DNA of 46,674 nucleotides from Clostridiaceae bacterium (GCA_012523705.1 JAAYTU010000075.1:1-46674); one strand, 5' to 3'. Positions 8,812-18,323 are shown, counted from the stretch's first letter. Numbers and translations: made by a program. Notes: generated from the sequence alone by a model not told the origin.

Positions 8812-10632
8812 TTACTCTTCCTTTACCGGCAGTTTTGTTATTTCCATAAATTCAGGGAGAGTCCTGAAAGCTGAAAAATCATTAGATGCTTTTGCCCTCA
8901 TTTTAAGGCCGGGGTTTATGGCAAAGGCTTGATTCAAAAATCCGATGGTTGCATCCACATCTCCCGATAAGGCAGATACTCTGGCAAGTCCAAACAGTAT
9001 TTCATCATCATCAGATTTAAGCTTTAAGCCTTCCTTATATAACGCCGCCGCTTCCGAATAATTCTTCAAAGAAATCTCGGCCGAAGCCCAATTGTAGTAA
9101 AGGGCAGGATCATCATGAGTCAGCTTATGTGCTCTGTTAAATATTCTGACCGATTCCTCATAACGCCTTACCATCATTAATGAAATTCCTAAATTATAAT
9201 GAAGAAGGTATGACTCGGGATAGGCCGCAACTGCCTCCTCATAGATCCTTATAGCATCGTACACCTTATCGGTGGATATAAATATTTCTGCCAGAAGATT
9301 GTATGCCATTTCAAGCTTTTCATTACCTTCAAGGGATTTTCCCAGACATTCAACTGCCTTATCGGTTTTACCTTTTGCATCAAAAATCGAAGCCATGCTA
9401 TATAAAGCTCGGCTATGCTCAGGCATGAGCTCCACTGTAAACTTTAAGTTAGACAGCGCCTCTTCTGTTTTACCTTCATGACGCTGGGCTATTGCAAGCC
9501 AATAATAAGCTTCGGCTTGGTCAGGATTCAGCTTGGTTAGCTTTTTATACACTCTTAGAACATTGGGCCAATCCTTGCGCCTTCTATACAGCTCCCCGAG
9601 TAATTCCCATGCCTCGTCAAACTCATAATCATTTCCCACAATAGTTTCTAATTGATGCTTGCACTCCATCTCCTCGTTTTGCTCAAAGCATAATCTGGCC
9701 AGAATATACCGTAGTTTATTGTCCTCTTTATATTCCAGGGCTTCACGGATATGCTTCTGAGCCTCTTTTATTTCACCAACTGCTATATAGCATTTTGCAA
9801 TATTAACATCAGCTTCCTTTAACTCACCTTGTTCTTCTTTGGCTAAGGTAAATTGCTCTATTGCAAACAGATAGCTTTTTAAGCAATATAAAGCGCTGGC
9901 ATATCCGAAATGCATCAGAGCCTTGATTCTATATTTCCCTTTGCCTTGGATTCGTTTTTTGTCCTCATCGGGCATGTTTTCCAGAAGAGATAATGCATTC
10001 TTGTAATGCTTTATAGATTCATCATAAAGCTCATTTCTGTAGCTTAATAATGCGATGTTATAAAGCACTAAAGGGCTGCCCGAAAATAGCTCGCCAAGAA
10101 TAGTATAAATAGGAAGGGCCTGTTGATATTCACCATTATCAATAAGCCTGTGAACCGATGTCAGCTGCTGAACTAGATTATTTCTTACCTGCTTATCCTC
10201 AAGAGTCAAAGAATTTATAACCGCAGCTGTATTTATCTCAGAATTCCACTCATCAACCATTTCTAAATAAGACTCATATTGCCATGCCAGATGGTTCGGT
10301 TTTCTGATCTTTTCTATCAGAGGCATATCTACATTATTCATCTTTATTTTTTGTTTCATGGAAATATAGTCATAAAGCAAGAATGCTCCGGGCACCAGTA
10401 TACCGAATGCAATTATTAATGCCTCATAGAGTGGAACCGAAATCACCTTGTTCATTATAGAAAGGATTCCAAAGGTTAAAACAAACAGCTGGAAACAAAA
10501 AGCAATAACGGTTAAGACCTTAGGGCGTTTAATGCAACGAATCAACATATATATTACAAGTAACGTTGCCAACAGGACAATAAATGATAATGCAATATTA
10601 TAATTTTCAATGGTATTCTCCAACCAGTTCAT
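8812..10632 (-). CDS. Membrane-anchored TPR-repeat protein, function unknown
   Basis: The 606-residue protein starts with three hydrophobic segments (about residues 10-33, 39-64 and 66-92). A long array of tetratricopeptide repeats follows, from about residue 160 to 590, seen as repeated patterns such as [37 protein letters not shown] and [23 protein letters not shown] arrays bind partner proteins, so a scaffold role at the membrane is likely; no enzyme motif is visible. Its ATG (10632-10630) overlaps the ftsK TGA in an ATGA arrangement, which points to translational coupling. I cannot match it to a named family. Confidence 0.8.
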   Translation of the reverse strand: MNWLENTIENYNIALSFIVLLATLLVIYMLIRCIKRPKVLTVIAFCFQLFVLTFGILSIMNKVISVPLYEALIIAFGILVPGAFLLYDYISMKQKIKMNNVDMPLIEKIRKPNHLAWQYESYLEMVDEWNSEINTAAVINSLTLEDKQVRNNLVQQLTSVHRLIDNGEYQQALPIYTILGELFSGSPLVLYNIALLSYRNELYDESIKHYKNALSLLENMPDEDKKRIQGKGKYRIKALMHFGYASALYCLKSYLFAIEQFTLAKEEQGELKEADVNIAKCYIAVGEIKEAQKHIREALEYKEDNKLRYILARLCFEQNEEMECKHQLETIVGNDYEFDEAWELLGELYRRRKDWPNVLRVYKKLTKLNPDQAEAYYWLAIAQRHEGKTEEALSNLKFTVELMPEHSRALYSMASIFDAKGKTDKAVECLGKSLEGNEKLEMAYNLLAEIFISTDKVYDAIRIYEEAVAAYPESYLLHYNLGISLMMVRRYEESVRIFNRAHKLTHDDPALYYNWASAEISLKNYSEAAALYKEGLKLKSDDDEILFGLARVSALSGDVDATIGFLNQAFAINPGLKMRAKASNDFSAFRTLPEFMEITKLPVKEE

Positions 10633-13169
10633 TGCTCAACCCCCGGATTAGACATCCTCATTTCTTCCCAACGCTCCCTCGTTATGAGTATACGCCTGGG
10701 TTTGCTGCCCTCATAGCCACTTATAATGTTGCGTTCAGCCATTTGGTCAATTATACGGCCGGCCCTTGCATAACCGACCTTAAACTTTCTTTGTATAAAG
10801 GAAACCGAAGCCTGCCCACAGTCTATAACTGCTTCTATGGCCTGTTCCAAAAGTTCATCACTGTCATCCTCAATTGCGTGTTGTTCGCTGGTTTTTACAT
10901 TATCATTAATATTCTCGATAATATCCTGGTCATAGGATGCTCTTATCTGGTTTTTAACAAAGTCAACCACCAGCTCAACCTCTTTATCGGAAACGAAGGC
11001 CCCCTTTACTCTTATGGGTTTAGGGACACCTACCGGATAATAAAGCATGTCTCCCTTGCCTAAGAGTTTTTCGGCACCTGCCATATCGATTATAGTTCTG
11101 GAATCCACCTGTGAGGATACAGCAAAAGCAATACGTGAAGGTATGTTTGCCTTAATTATACCAGTGATGACATTTACCGAGGGTCTTTGAGTTGCTATAA
11201 CCAGATGCATACCGGCTGCACGGGCCATTTGGGCTAACCGGCAAATAGAATCCTCCACATCGTGAGGTGCCACCATCATAAGGTCGGCCAGCTCATCAAT
11301 AATAATTACTATCTGTGGTAGTCTGGCTCCTTCTCCTACCTCATCTATGTATGCATTGTAGCCTAATAGGTCTCTTACACCCTTATCTGCAAAAAGCTTA
11401 TATCTCATGGTCATTTCTGATACGGCCCAACGAAGGGCCCCTGCCGCTTTATTGGGATCTGTAACTACAGGAATAAGCAAATGTGGAATTCCGTTGTATA
11501 CGCCCAATTCCACCACCTTAGGGTCTATCATCAGAAGCTTGACATTATCAGGGGATGATTTATATATAAGGCTTGTTATAAAGGAATTAATACATACGCT
11601 CTTACCAGAACCAGTGGCTCCGGCAATAAGAATGTGGGGCATTTTAGCCAGGTCTATTACTGCATCTTCGCCGGTAATATCTTTACCCAATGCTACCGCC
11701 AGGGAGGACTTATGATTTCTGAAGGCCGGAGACTCGATTACGCTTCTGAGACTGATGGGAGCAACCTCTTTATTTGGAACCTCTATCCCTATGGCCGCCT
11801 TGCCGGGTATAGGTGCCTCTATTCTAACACCAGTTGCAGCCAGATTAAGTGCAATATCATCAGTAAGATTAACTATCTTGCTTACCTTGACTCCCGGTGC
11901 CGGCTGTAGCTCATAGCGGGTAAATGCGGGACCAACAGACACATTAAGAACCTTTACACCTATACCGAAGCTTTCAAAAGTGCTTTCAAGCTTTTTGGCA
12001 TTATAAACTGAGGCGTTTCGAAGCCTCTTCATATTGCTCTCGCCCTCTTTAGATTTTGAAAGCAGCTCAACAGGTGGAAATAAATATTCTATTCTGTCAT
12101 TTGAATAATTAATAATTTCAGCTTCGACTTGAGATGTATCCTTTTTTGGTGCCTTTCGGGAATCCTTTGTAGAATTTGAAGTGGTCGAAGCATCTGAAGC
12201 CTCATGAGCCTCTGAACCACCCGAAACATTCGAGAGAGAGACTATTGAAGGGTCGGAATCTCCCCGGGCAACATCAGGCTCCAAAATAGTGAGCTTGTCT
12301 TCATGAGTCACCGGTTCATCTCCCATTATAATCCCATCAGAGGATTTGTTTTGTATTTTTGGTTCATCATATAAGGAAATATTGTCCAGGCTCTCATCCA
12401 ACGGGAAATCCACCACTTGATTGCGGCCCTTATTTCTCGTGCCCATTTTTTCCTCTTCTTCGTCTTGATGGGCTCTGTTCATAAGGCGCTCTTCACGCTT
12501 TTTACGAGCGGCACCCACTACTCCGGTAATAGCCTCCGAAGTTCCCTTTGCAACGCTTCTGGCCGCATCAGCCAAGGATAATCTGGTTATTAGCATTGCG
12601 ACTATGAGTGATAGCGTTACAAGTACAATCATGGTTCCCCATTTTTTAAGCACAAACAATAAAGGGATACCTATGATACCTCCTAGGACTCCACCACTGG
12701 CAATAAACTCGTCTCCTTTACCAATGGCACTTTTCCCCTCTCTGTAGAACGCTTTTAAGTACTGTATTAAATCCTTATTCTGATGTTCAACATGATCATA
12801 GATTCCTGCCTGAAATATGGCAGAGATTAAAATGAGCAGAATCAATAACAGGTAGAATCGTCTGTCCTGATGTAGCAACTGAGGTTTAAAGATCTTAATA
12901 ATTCCATGAATGACCACTACCAGAGGAATAACATATGCAGTTAAACCAAATAAGCCTCCTACGATTTGACCTAGGATATTTCCTATATCCCCTGCTAAAT
13001 CTTTGGAATATATACTTAAGGACATAATGATACCTAAAGCGACCAGAACAACCCCTTGTATTTCAGTTCTAAGCTGCTTGGACACACTTGAAGACCTTTT
13101 CCTTGTCCCTTGACTATTTGATTTTCTTTTGACCGAGCCAGGCCTCTTTTTTGGTTTCCGAGGAGCCAC
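10629..13169 (-). CDS. ftsK: DNA translocase of the FtsK/SpoIIIE family
   Basis: The 846-residue protein has a basic N-terminus, about four membrane segments (roughly residues 30-200), a low-complexity acidic and Ser/Thr-rich linker (about 230-370) and a RecA-like motor. The motor carries GATGSGKS (about 516-523) as Walker A and [13 protein letters not shown] as Walker B. A winged-helix gamma domain ends the protein (about 775-835, [24 protein letters not shown]), which recognises KOPS/SRS-type DNA. It pumps chromosomal DNA through the division or sporulation septum. The start is GTG at 13169 with GGAGG seven bases upstream. Sequence does not separate a vegetative FtsK from sporulation SpoIIIE; in Clostridia a single protein often serves both roles. 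Confidence 0.95.
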   Translation of the reverse strand: MAPRKPKKRPGSVKRKSNSQGTRKRSSSVSKQLRTEIQGVVLVALGIIMSLSIYSKDLAGDIGNILGQIVGGLFGLTAYVIPLVVVIHGIIKIFKPQLLHQDRRFYLLLILLILISAIFQAGIYDHVEHQNKDLIQYLKAFYREGKSAIGKGDEFIASGGVLGGIIGIPLLFVLKKWGTMIVLVTLSLIVAMLITRLSLADAARSVAKGTSEAITGVVGAARKKREERLMNRAHQDEEEEKMGTRNKGRNQVVDFPLDESLDNISLYDEPKIQNKSSDGIIMGDEPVTHEDKLTILEPDVARGDSDPSIVSLSNVSGGSEAHEASDASTTSNSTKDSRKAPKKDTSQVEAEIINYSNDRIEYLFPPVELLSKSKEGESNMKRLRNASVYNAKKLESTFESFGIGVKVLNVSVGPAFTRYELQPAPGVKVSKIVNLTDDIALNLAATGVRIEAPIPGKAAIGIEVPNKEVAPISLRSVIESPAFRNHKSSLAVALGKDITGEDAVIDLAKMPHILIAGATGSGKSVCINSFITSLIYKSSPDNVKLLMIDPKVVELGVYNGIPHLLIPVVTDPNKAAGALRWAVSEMTMRYKLFADKGVRDLLGYNAYIDEVGEGARLPQIVIIIDELADLMMVAPHDVEDSICRLAQMARAAGMHLVIATQRPSVNVITGIIKANIPSRIAFAVSSQVDSRTIIDMAGAEKLLGKGDMLYYPVGVPKPIRVKGAFVSDKEVELVVDFVKNQIRASYDQDIIENINDNVKTSEQHAIEDDSDELLEQAIEAVIDCGQASVSFIQRKFKVGYARAGRIIDQMAERNIISGYEGSKPRRILITRERWEEMRMSNPGVEQ

Positions 13170-13247
13170 TCCAATACCTCCACAAATAATTACAGTATTA
13201 TTTTGTAAGTGTTTATGCAGATTTAATATATCACATTAGTTTACCCT

Positions 13248-13276
13248 TTGACAATGTGAGGTATACATGATATTAT
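13248..13276 (+). promoter_or_regulatory. Sigma-A type promoter for dapAB
   Basis: A perfect -35 hexamer TTGACA (13248-13253) and a -10 TATTAT (13271-13276, five of six) are separated by 17 bases. Transcription would start near 13283, about 50 bases before the lysine riboswitch. This is the only strong plus-strand promoter I see in the ftsK-dapA gap. Confidence 0.75.
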
Positions 13277-13330
13277 TTACGGTAATTTCACAGTTTATTT
13301 GTGGAGTACTGACAGAAAACAGAATATAAT

Positions 13331-13496
13331 TTATAGATAGAGGCGCATTTTTCAAAAGTAGCTTAAATGAAGGTAACGGGCCTGTTGATTTTAAGTGAAA
13401 GGGAAAAATGCCGAAGGATTAGGTGCCGTTTCATCATAGTCCTGGTTGACTGGTTAACAGCCTTTCAATTGTCGCTATAGCGGAGAGCTATCGGTA
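13331..13496 (+). promoter_or_regulatory. Lysine riboswitch (L box) aptamer upstream of dapA
   Basis: The aptamer shows the conserved L-box segments in order: GATAGAGGCGC at its 5' end, AAAAGTAGCTT, GTGAAAGGGAAAAATGCCGAAG, and a closing GGAGAGCTATC. The outer helix P1 is formed by GATAG (13336-13340) with CTATC (13488-13492). The family binds lysine and represses lysine and diaminopimelate synthesis genes, which agrees with dapA and dapB downstream. The 3' strand of P1 also takes part in the alternative antiterminator (see the terminator entry). Confidence 0.92.
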
Positions 13497-13530
13497 GGGT
13501 AAAGATTGTCATTTATGACTTAATGTAGTC

Positions 13531-13569
13531 AGGCTGCCGGTAGCAATATTGGTAGCCTTTGTTTTTATT
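13531..13569 (+). terminator. Riboswitch-controlled terminator (expression platform of the lysine riboswitch)
   Basis: AGGCTGCC (13531-13538) pairs with GGTAGCCT (13551-13558), and a T-rich run follows. The alternative antiterminator pairs GCTATCGGTAG (13487-13497) with CTGCCGGTAGC (13534-13544), eleven contiguous pairs including two G-U. It uses both the P1 3' strand and the terminator 5' strand. Lysine binding would hold P1 closed and leave the terminator free to form, turning dapAB off. Confidence 0.85.
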
Positions 13570-13614
13570 GTAGTTTTACTGTTTCTAAATTATTAACCGA
13601 GAGGAGTGCTCATT

Positions 13615-14493
13615 ATGAAAAGAACTTTATTCACCGGGTCATGCGTTGCTTTAGTAACTCCCTTTAACCAAACAGGCGTCGATTATAGTAAGCTCGAAGA
13701 ACTTATCGAATGGCATATTAAGGAAGGCACAGATGCAATACTGATATGTGGAACCACCGGCGAAGCTTCAACCATGCCGGACGAGGAACATATGGAGGTA
13801 ATTCGCTTTGCTGTAGAAAAAATAAATAAGCGTGTTCATGTTATGGCGGGTGCTGGCAGCAATGATACAAATCATGCTATAGAGCTGTCCAAATTTTGCG
13901 AGCAGGTCGGAGCTGATTCCATTCTTTCAGTAACCCCTTACTATAACAAAACTACTCAAGAAGGTATATACCAGCATTTTAAGGCCATTGCTCAAAGCAT
14001 AAGCATTCCGGTAGTTTTATACAATGTTCCTTCTAGAACAAATTTGAACATTAATCCTGCCACTTTGCAGAGACTGGCTCAAATAGATAATATTGTTGCA
14101 GTTAAGGAATGTAACCTACTCCAGGTGCCTGAAGTCATGTATTTATGCGGTGATAAGCTGGATATATACTCGGGCGAGGACGGTAATGTTGTTCCTTTGT
14201 TGGCTCTAGGAGGTAAAGGTGTTATCTCGGTAATGGCAAACATAATCCCGAAGGATACTCATAATTTGGCCCAGTCCTTCCTGGATGGAGATATTGCCAC
14301 TAGCCGTGAGCTCCAGATTAAAACCGTGCCTATAGAGAAAGCGCTATTTTGTGAAACAAACCCGATTCCCATTAAAGCAGCAATGAATATGATGGGATTT
14401 GATGTGGGCCCCTGCAGGCTGCCATTGGTTGATATGTCAGACAACGGTATGGACCAGCTTAGAAAGGCTCTTATAGAATATGGACTTATATAG
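13615..14493 (+). CDS. dapA: 4-Hydroxy-tetrahydrodipicolinate synthase
   Basis: The 292-residue cytoplasmic enzyme condenses pyruvate with aspartate semialdehyde, the first committed step to diaminopimelate and lysine. It has the GTTGEAS phosphate-loop motif, YNVPSRTN with the catalytic Tyr136, and AVKECN with the Schiff-base Lys164. The ATG at 13615 has GAGAGGAG eight bases upstream; a GTG at 13606 lies inside that ribosome site and is unlikely to be used. It is followed by dapB after 26 bases, and both sit behind the lysine riboswitch. Confidence 0.97.
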   Translation: MKRTLFTGSCVALVTPFNQTGVDYSKLEELIEWHIKEGTDAILICGTTGEASTMPDEEHMEVIRFAVEKINKRVHVMAGAGSNDTNHAIELSKFCEQVGADSILSVTPYYNKTTQEGIYQHFKAIAQSISIPVVLYNVPSRTNLNINPATLQRLAQIDNIVAVKECNLLQVPEVMYLCGDKLDIYSGEDGNVVPLLALGGKGVISVMANIIPKDTHNLAQSFLDGDIATSRELQIKTVPIEKALFCETNPIPIKAAMNMMGFDVGPCRLPLVDMSDNGMDQLRKALIEYGLI

Positions 14494-14519
14494 TTTAAGT
14501 CCCTTGTGGAGGTCATGTA

Positions 14520-15275
14520 ATGATTCAGATACTACTGATAGGATGTAATGGTCATATGGGTCGAGCCATAACCCAGTCATGCAGATACAACGAGAACATG
14601 ACTATTGTGGCCGGCGTTGATGCTGTGGTTAATGTTGATAATGATTATCCTGTTTACGCAGATATATTTGATGTAAAAGAAACCGTTGATATTATTATTG
14701 ACTTTTCCCACCCCAAAGTACTTAATGTAATTCTAAAATATGCTCTTGAGAAATCTCTGCCCCTGGTTATTGCAACCACAGGGCATAGCGATGAGCAGAA
14801 GGACATGATTGAAAAAGCAGCAAGCTCAATACCAATTCTTCTTTCGGCAAATATGTCATTAGGTATCAACCTTATGGTTGATCTGGTTAAGCGCGCTACC
14901 AAGCTGCTTCATGGTTCCTTTGATATTGAAATAATTGAGAAGCATCATAACCAGAAGATAGATGCCCCAAGCGGCACCGCCCTTCTCATTGCCGATGCTG
15001 TGAATTCTACCCTTGCCGGTAATGAGATGAAATATGTGTATGACCGGCATTCCTCAATGCAAAAAAGAACCCGCGACGAGATTGGAATACACTCAATCCG
15101 AGGTGGAACCATAACCGGAGAGCACACCATTATATTTGCCGGCAATGACGAAATGATTGAAATAAAGCACACTGCTGTTTCAAAAAGTCTGTTTGCAGAA
15201 GGTGCGCTAAAGGCTGCATCCTTCTTATATGACAAGACTCCCGGCTACTATAAGATGCAGGACATCTTTGAGTAA
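14520..15275 (+). CDS. dapB: 4-Hydroxy-tetrahydrodipicolinate reductase
   Basis: The 251-residue enzyme reduces the DapA product to tetrahydrodipicolinate with NAD(P)H. It shows the N-terminal dinucleotide-binding GCNGHMGRA, the ATTGHS segment, the EKHHNQKIDAPSGTA active-site signature (about residues 140-154) and GEHTIIFAG. GGAGG lies upstream of the ATG at 14520. Its product is the substrate of Ddh at 7797-8789. The stop codon merges into a copy of the GGGGAC repeat family. Confidence 0.97.
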   Translation: MIQILLIGCNGHMGRAITQSCRYNENMTIVAGVDAVVNVDNDYPVYADIFDVKETVDIIIDFSHPKVLNVILKYALEKSLPLVIATTGHSDEQKDMIEKAASSIPILLSANMSLGINLMVDLVKRATKLLHGSFDIEIIEKHHNQKIDAPSGTALLIADAVNSTLAGNEMKYVYDRHSSMQKRTRDEIGIHSIRGGTITGEHTIIFAGNDEMIEIKHTAVSKSLFAEGALKAASFLYDKTPGYYKMQDIFE

Positions 15276-15300
15276 GACACGGGGACAGGTACCTTTCCTG
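15274..15300 (+). repeat. GGGGAC palindromic repeat family, copy A (partial)
   Basis: The sequence AAGACACGGGGACAGGTACC begins with the last two bases of the dapB stop codon. It matches one arm and the core of the copies near 18287, 37935 and 44120, but the closing arm is degraded. Confidence 0.5.
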
Positions 15301-15334
15301 CTTTCCTGTAAACAAGTTTAAGTAATATTTAAGG

Positions 15335-15376
15335 GGCTGGAGGTTAAAATTAAAATCCTCCAGCCTCTTTCTTCTC
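15335..15376 (+). terminator. Rho-independent terminator after dapB
   Basis: GGCTGGAGG (15335-15343) and CCTCCAGCC (15357-15365) form a perfect 9-bp stem with a 13-base A/T loop, followed by TCTTTCTTCTC. It ends the dapAB transcript. Confidence 0.85.
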
Positions 15377-15401
15377 AATCTCACTTATACTAAACATCGA
15401 T

Positions 15402-16298
15402 TTAATTGGAATTGTCGTCTATATCGCTTTTCGCGTTACTAACCATATCTGTCCCGGAATTTTTCTCATCAGCCCTTAAATGCTTGTCAACGATCGGATT
15501 TATATACGAGTTTATTACAAGGCCGGGCAGGGCGAATCCCAGAAGCATATAATAAACATATACTAAGCTAAGAGCCAGATAGCTTTCTGTCGCTATTACA
15601 ATTAGCATAGGCCCAAGCATCAGCACAAACAGGATTATCAATATCATTAAATTTGGTAAGAAGTGTCCTAAGCTTAATAGAAAAGCGTTCTTATAAATGT
15701 TTTTAATGCTCAGCTCATAGGAAACCATCATTGGATAGATATACATAGTCATCATTAATATTAATATCAATACAATAAGTATAACAGCATAGGCAAAGGG
15801 CATAAAGGACTGATCTAATGCCCCTGCTATATTCTTATACAAATATAAGTCGATAAGTAAAAAAGCTATGGCAACAAAGTTTATCAAGCTTACTATCAGG
15901 CTTTGCCTGAAGTTCTCTTTAGCCTTTTGCTTAAAATCATACCAGAAGAAAATCGGTATCCCATAGCAATAAGATTTTAGAACATATGTTAACCCTGCCT
16001 GAGCCGGCCCCACTGTAATTACGGGAACAGCCAAGAAAAATATCATAACAGGAAATACCAAAACTAACAGTAACATTAATCCGCTTTCATCTGTCGAAAT
16101 TGGCAATAGATCCACTACATAATTACATAAGAAGTAGGACAGTATCAGTGCCGGAATATTCAGCAGCAGGAAAACCACATTTGCACTCATGAGTTTCCAA
16201 AATTTCCCTGTAAAAGCGCGGAAAAACATTACTAAACTGTTATCATCAACATAAGTTCCATCAACAAAAGGATCTAAATTATCTTTCTCTCTGATCAT
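15402..16298 (-). CDS. DUF624 (YesL-like) integral membrane protein
   Basis: The 298-residue protein begins with a short acidic cytoplasmic stretch and then FFRAFTGKFWKLMSANVVFLLLNIP, which is typical of the DUF624/YesL family. Six hydrophobic segments follow at about residues 37-60, 73-100, 130-155, 165-190, 205-235 and 240-265. YesL-type proteins often accompany polysaccharide-uptake genes, but none is adjacent here, so no function is proposed. Two starts are possible: ATG at 16298 with AAGGG eleven bases upstream, or GTG at 16310 close behind AGGTAAGG. It is transcribed away from the LURP-one-like gene. Confidence 0.75.
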   Translation of the reverse strand: MIREKDNLDPFVDGTYVDDNSLVMFFRAFTGKFWKLMSANVVFLLLNIPALILSYFLCNYVVDLLPISTDESGLMLLLVLVFPVMIFFLAVPVITVGPAQAGLTYVLKSYCYGIPIFFWYDFKQKAKENFRQSLIVSLINFVAIAFLLIDLYLYKNIAGALDQSFMPFAYAVILIVLILILMMTMYIYPMMVSYELSIKNIYKNAFLLSLGHFLPNLMILIILFVLMLGPMLIVIATESYLALSLVYVYYMLLGFALPGLVINSYINPIVDKHLRADEKNSGTDMVSNAKSDIDDNSN

Positions 16299-16450
16299 AA
16301 ACTTTTGCACCCTTACCTGTTCAATATTGAATTATTGTAATATAAAGTCTCTTCTATTATAATAAACGAGTATACCACAAAGTCAAAGCTTATTATTAAA
16401 TAATGGAAGGACAGGACTTATAAATTACAGACCTGAGATGTGTGGTTAGT

Positions 16451-16936
16451 ATGAGAAGGCTATATATCAAGCAAAAAGTATTTTCCATAAGAGATCGGTA
16501 TAGTATTTTTGACGAGCAGGGACAGCCTGTATTCAATGTTGAAGGCAAGATCTTTTCATTTGGTGCAAAGATTCATCTCTATGATGCCGCCGGAATGGAG
16601 CTGCTTTATATTGAACAGAAGCTTTTCAGGTTTCTGCCCGAATATCATATATACAGCGGCAATACATTAATTGCCGTAATAAAAAAAGAATTCTCCTTAT
16701 TTAAGCCAAAGCTGAACATTCAAAGTCAATTTGGGGATTATTCTTTCATCGGCAATCTGTTTGGTATGGACTTTTCAATAGTCCGAGATAATATGGTAAT
16801 CGGAGAGCTCCATAAAGTCTGGCTTTCATGGGGTGATAGCTATGAACTTATAGTTGAAAATGAAAATGATGTTCCTCTGTTTTGCGCCCTTTCTATCGCT
16901 ATAGACCATTGTATTCATAATGAAAGTGATCGGTAA
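16451..16936 (+). CDS. LURP-one-related (DUF567/YxjI-like) protein
   Basis: The 161-residue protein has the repeated beta-strand pattern of the LURP-one/Tubby-like fold: KQKVFSIRDRYSIFDEQGQP, VEGKIFSFGAKIHLYD, YIEQKLFRFLPEYHIY, then FGDYSFIGNLFGMDFSIV and FCALSIAIDHCIH near the end. No enzymatic activity is established for bacterial members; they are small cytoplasmic or membrane-associated proteins of unknown role. The ATG at 16451 begins the conserved segment; no good Shine-Dalgarno site precedes it, and a GTG nine bases earlier is an alternative. The gene lies alone between the divergent DUF624 gene and tRNA-Leu. Confidence 0.82.
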   Translation: MRRLYIKQKVFSIRDRYSIFDEQGQPVFNVEGKIFSFGAKIHLYDAAGMELLYIEQKLFRFLPEYHIYSGNTLIAVIKKEFSLFKPKLNIQSQFGDYSFIGNLFGMDFSIVRDNMVIGELHKVWLSWGDSYELIVENENDVPLFCALSIAIDHCIHNESDR

Positions 16937-16964
16937 TACAAATTAAGAACAGCAACTTTTATGT

Positions 16965-16994
16965 ATTGACAGAGACAAAATCAATATGTATAAT
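16965..16994 (+). promoter_or_regulatory. Consensus promoter of the tRNA-Leu gene
   Basis: TTGACA (16965-16970) and TATAAT (16989-16994) are both perfect consensus hexamers with an 18-base spacer. They end about 48 bases upstream of the tRNA, as expected for a strongly expressed stable RNA. Confidence 0.85.
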
Positions 16995-17042
16995 AAGTCT
17001 TGCTGTTAAAATTGTATTTGCAGCATGTAAAGACCACGATAT

Positions 17043-17125
17043 GCGGCCGTGGTGGAATTGGCAGACACGTACGTTTGAGGGGCGTATGCGCGAGCATACC
17101 GGTTCAAGTCCGGTCGGCCGCACCA
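17043..17125 (+). tRNA. tRNA-Leu, anticodon GAG
   Basis: The 83-base gene folds as a class II tRNA. The acceptor stem is GCGGCCG with CGGCCGC and the D-arm is GGTGGAATTGGCAGAC. The anticodon stem TACGT/GCGTA holds the loop TTGAGGG (anticodon GAG). A variable arm TGC-GCGA-GCA and a T-arm ACCGG-TTCAAGT-CCGGT follow. The discriminator is A, and CCA is encoded. It reads CUC and CUU leucine codons. The T-box at 22905-23205 appears to sense this tRNA. Confidence 0.96.
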
Positions 17126-17132
17126 GAGTAAA

Positions 17133-17160
17133 CTCCATCGAGAATTCGATGGGGTTTTTT
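17133..17160 (+). terminator. Terminator of the tRNA-Leu transcript
   Basis: CTCCATCGA (17133-17141) pairs with TCGATGGGG (17146-17154) around a GAAT loop, directly followed by six T. It starts eight bases after the tRNA CCA end. Confidence 0.92.
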
Positions 17161-17262
17161 AGTACAAAGCATCATTTATCCCGGGAATGCTGTGCAAAGC
17201 TTTTGTTAAAGCTGAATTATTCCGGGACTATGCTGATCTCAATGTGATGGGGTGCGTTGTTA

Positions 17263-17970
17263 ATGGATTCTATACAGCCCGGCTATAAAGACGGCATAAA
17301 GGATGGTATACCAATAGCATTAGGTTATTTGTCTGTTTCTTTTACATTCGGTATTATGGCTGTTAATGCCGGTCTGCCTGTTTGGTTGACTGTCCTTATC
17401 TCAATGACAAACCTTACATCTGCCGGTCAATTTTCTGGAGTAGGCACCATAATTTCGGGTGCACCATATATTGAAATGGCTCTCACACAGCTAGTGATAA
17501 ACCTGAGATATTCTCTGATGTCGCTTTCACTTTCGCAAAAACTAGACAAATCCTTTACCAATCGTCAAAGACTGATCCTCTCATTTGGTGTTACAGACGA
17601 AATATTTGCGGTAGCCAGTCAAAAAAGTAATGAGATAAATATAAAATATATGTATGGGCTGATTACCCTTCCCTATTGGGGCTGGGCTATTGGCACATTA
17701 ATAGGTGCTGTGGCAGGCAGCATTCTCCCAGAATCCCTGTCATCTGCCCTTAACATAGCAATCTACGGAATGTTTATAGCCATTATCGTCCCCCCCGCCA
17801 GAAAATCAAGACCTGTACTTGGCGTTATTCTATTATCAGTTGCAATAAGCTTTCTTTTCAAATATATGCCCTACCTTAATAATTTGTCCGGAGGCCTGGC
17901 AATTATAATATGTGCCATTGTTGCATCAAGTCTAGGAGCAATATTGTCACCTGTAAAGGAGGAGACCTAA
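17263..17970 (+). CDS. azlC: AzlC branched-chain amino acid exporter, large subunit
   Basis: The 235-residue protein has the AzlC signatures GYKDGIKDGIPIALGYLSVSF, the Thr/Ser/Gly-rich NLTSAGQFSGVG and INLRYSLMSLSLSQKL, plus about five or six membrane segments. AzlC and the small AzlD subunit together export branched-chain amino acids and toxic leucine analogues such as azaleucine. The ATG at 17263 follows GGGGTG. azlD starts one base after the azlC stop codon. The pair lies directly behind tRNA-Leu but is separated from it by a strong terminator. I see no T-box or other control element in the 100 bases before it. Confidence 0.93.
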   Translation: MDSIQPGYKDGIKDGIPIALGYLSVSFTFGIMAVNAGLPVWLTVLISMTNLTSAGQFSGVGTIISGAPYIEMALTQLVINLRYSLMSLSLSQKLDKSFTNRQRLILSFGVTDEIFAVASQKSNEINIKYMYGLITLPYWGWAIGTLIGAVAGSILPESLSSALNIAIYGMFIAIIVPPARKSRPVLGVILLSVAISFLFKYMPYLNNLSGGLAIIICAIVASSLGAILSPVKEET

Positions 17971-18273
17971 ATGAAGCATTTGATTTACATTATAATCATG
18001 GCAGGCGTGACTTATTTAACACGAATGCTTCCAATGGTAATATTCAAGAAAAAAATAGAAAGCACTTTTATCAAGTCCTTTCTATACTATATCCCTTATG
18101 CTGTTTTAGGTGCCATGACCTTTCCGGCCATACTTTCATCAACCTCATCAGTCTATTCTGCAATAGCCGGAGCAGCTGTGGCCATTATTCTGGCTCTAAA
18201 GGAAAAAAGCCTTATAACTGTGGCTATATCAGCCTCTCTTACCGTCTATATTGTAGAACTGATACTTTTTTAA
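17971..18273 (+). CDS. azlD: AzlD branched-chain amino acid exporter, small subunit
   Basis: The 100-residue protein is almost entirely hydrophobic, with about three or four membrane segments and the family pattern GVTYLTRMLPMVIF and YYIPYAVLGAMTFPA. It is the partner of AzlC. The ATG immediately follows the azlC stop, and its ribosome site GGAGGAG lies within the end of azlC, so translation is likely coupled. Confidence 0.93.
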   Translation: MKHLIYIIIMAGVTYLTRMLPMVIFKKKIESTFIKSFLYYIPYAVLGAMTFPAILSSTSSVYSAIAGAAVAIILALKEKSLITVAISASLTVYIVELILF

Positions 18274-18286
18274 TGTAGGACTGGGT

Positions 18287-18311
18287 AAGATAAGGAACCG
18301 TCCCCTGTCTC
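18287..18311. repeat. GGGGAC palindromic repeat family, copy B
   Basis: A 25-base unit starting AAGATAAGGAACCGTCC and ending CCTGTCTC lies between the converging azlD and DUF1846 genes. On the opposite strand its core reads GGGGACGGTTCC, matching copies A, C and D. The imperfect arms could act as a weak terminator in both directions. Confidence 0.55.
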
Positions 18312-18323
18312 ATTGTCTCACTC

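Noticed and set aside
13302-13330. TATAAT at 13325-13330 as the dapA promoter -10
   Set aside because: It has no -35 at a fitting distance, and transcription from it would cut off the 5' strand of riboswitch helix P1.
16966-17247. A 93-residue ORF covering the tRNA-Leu gene
   Set aside because: It runs through a complete tRNA and its terminator and has no ribosome site or protein-like composition.
17160-17262. A leader control element before azlC
   Set aside because: Only an imperfect TCCCGGGAAT/ATTCCGGGA inverted repeat is present; there is no T-box core or aptamer signature.
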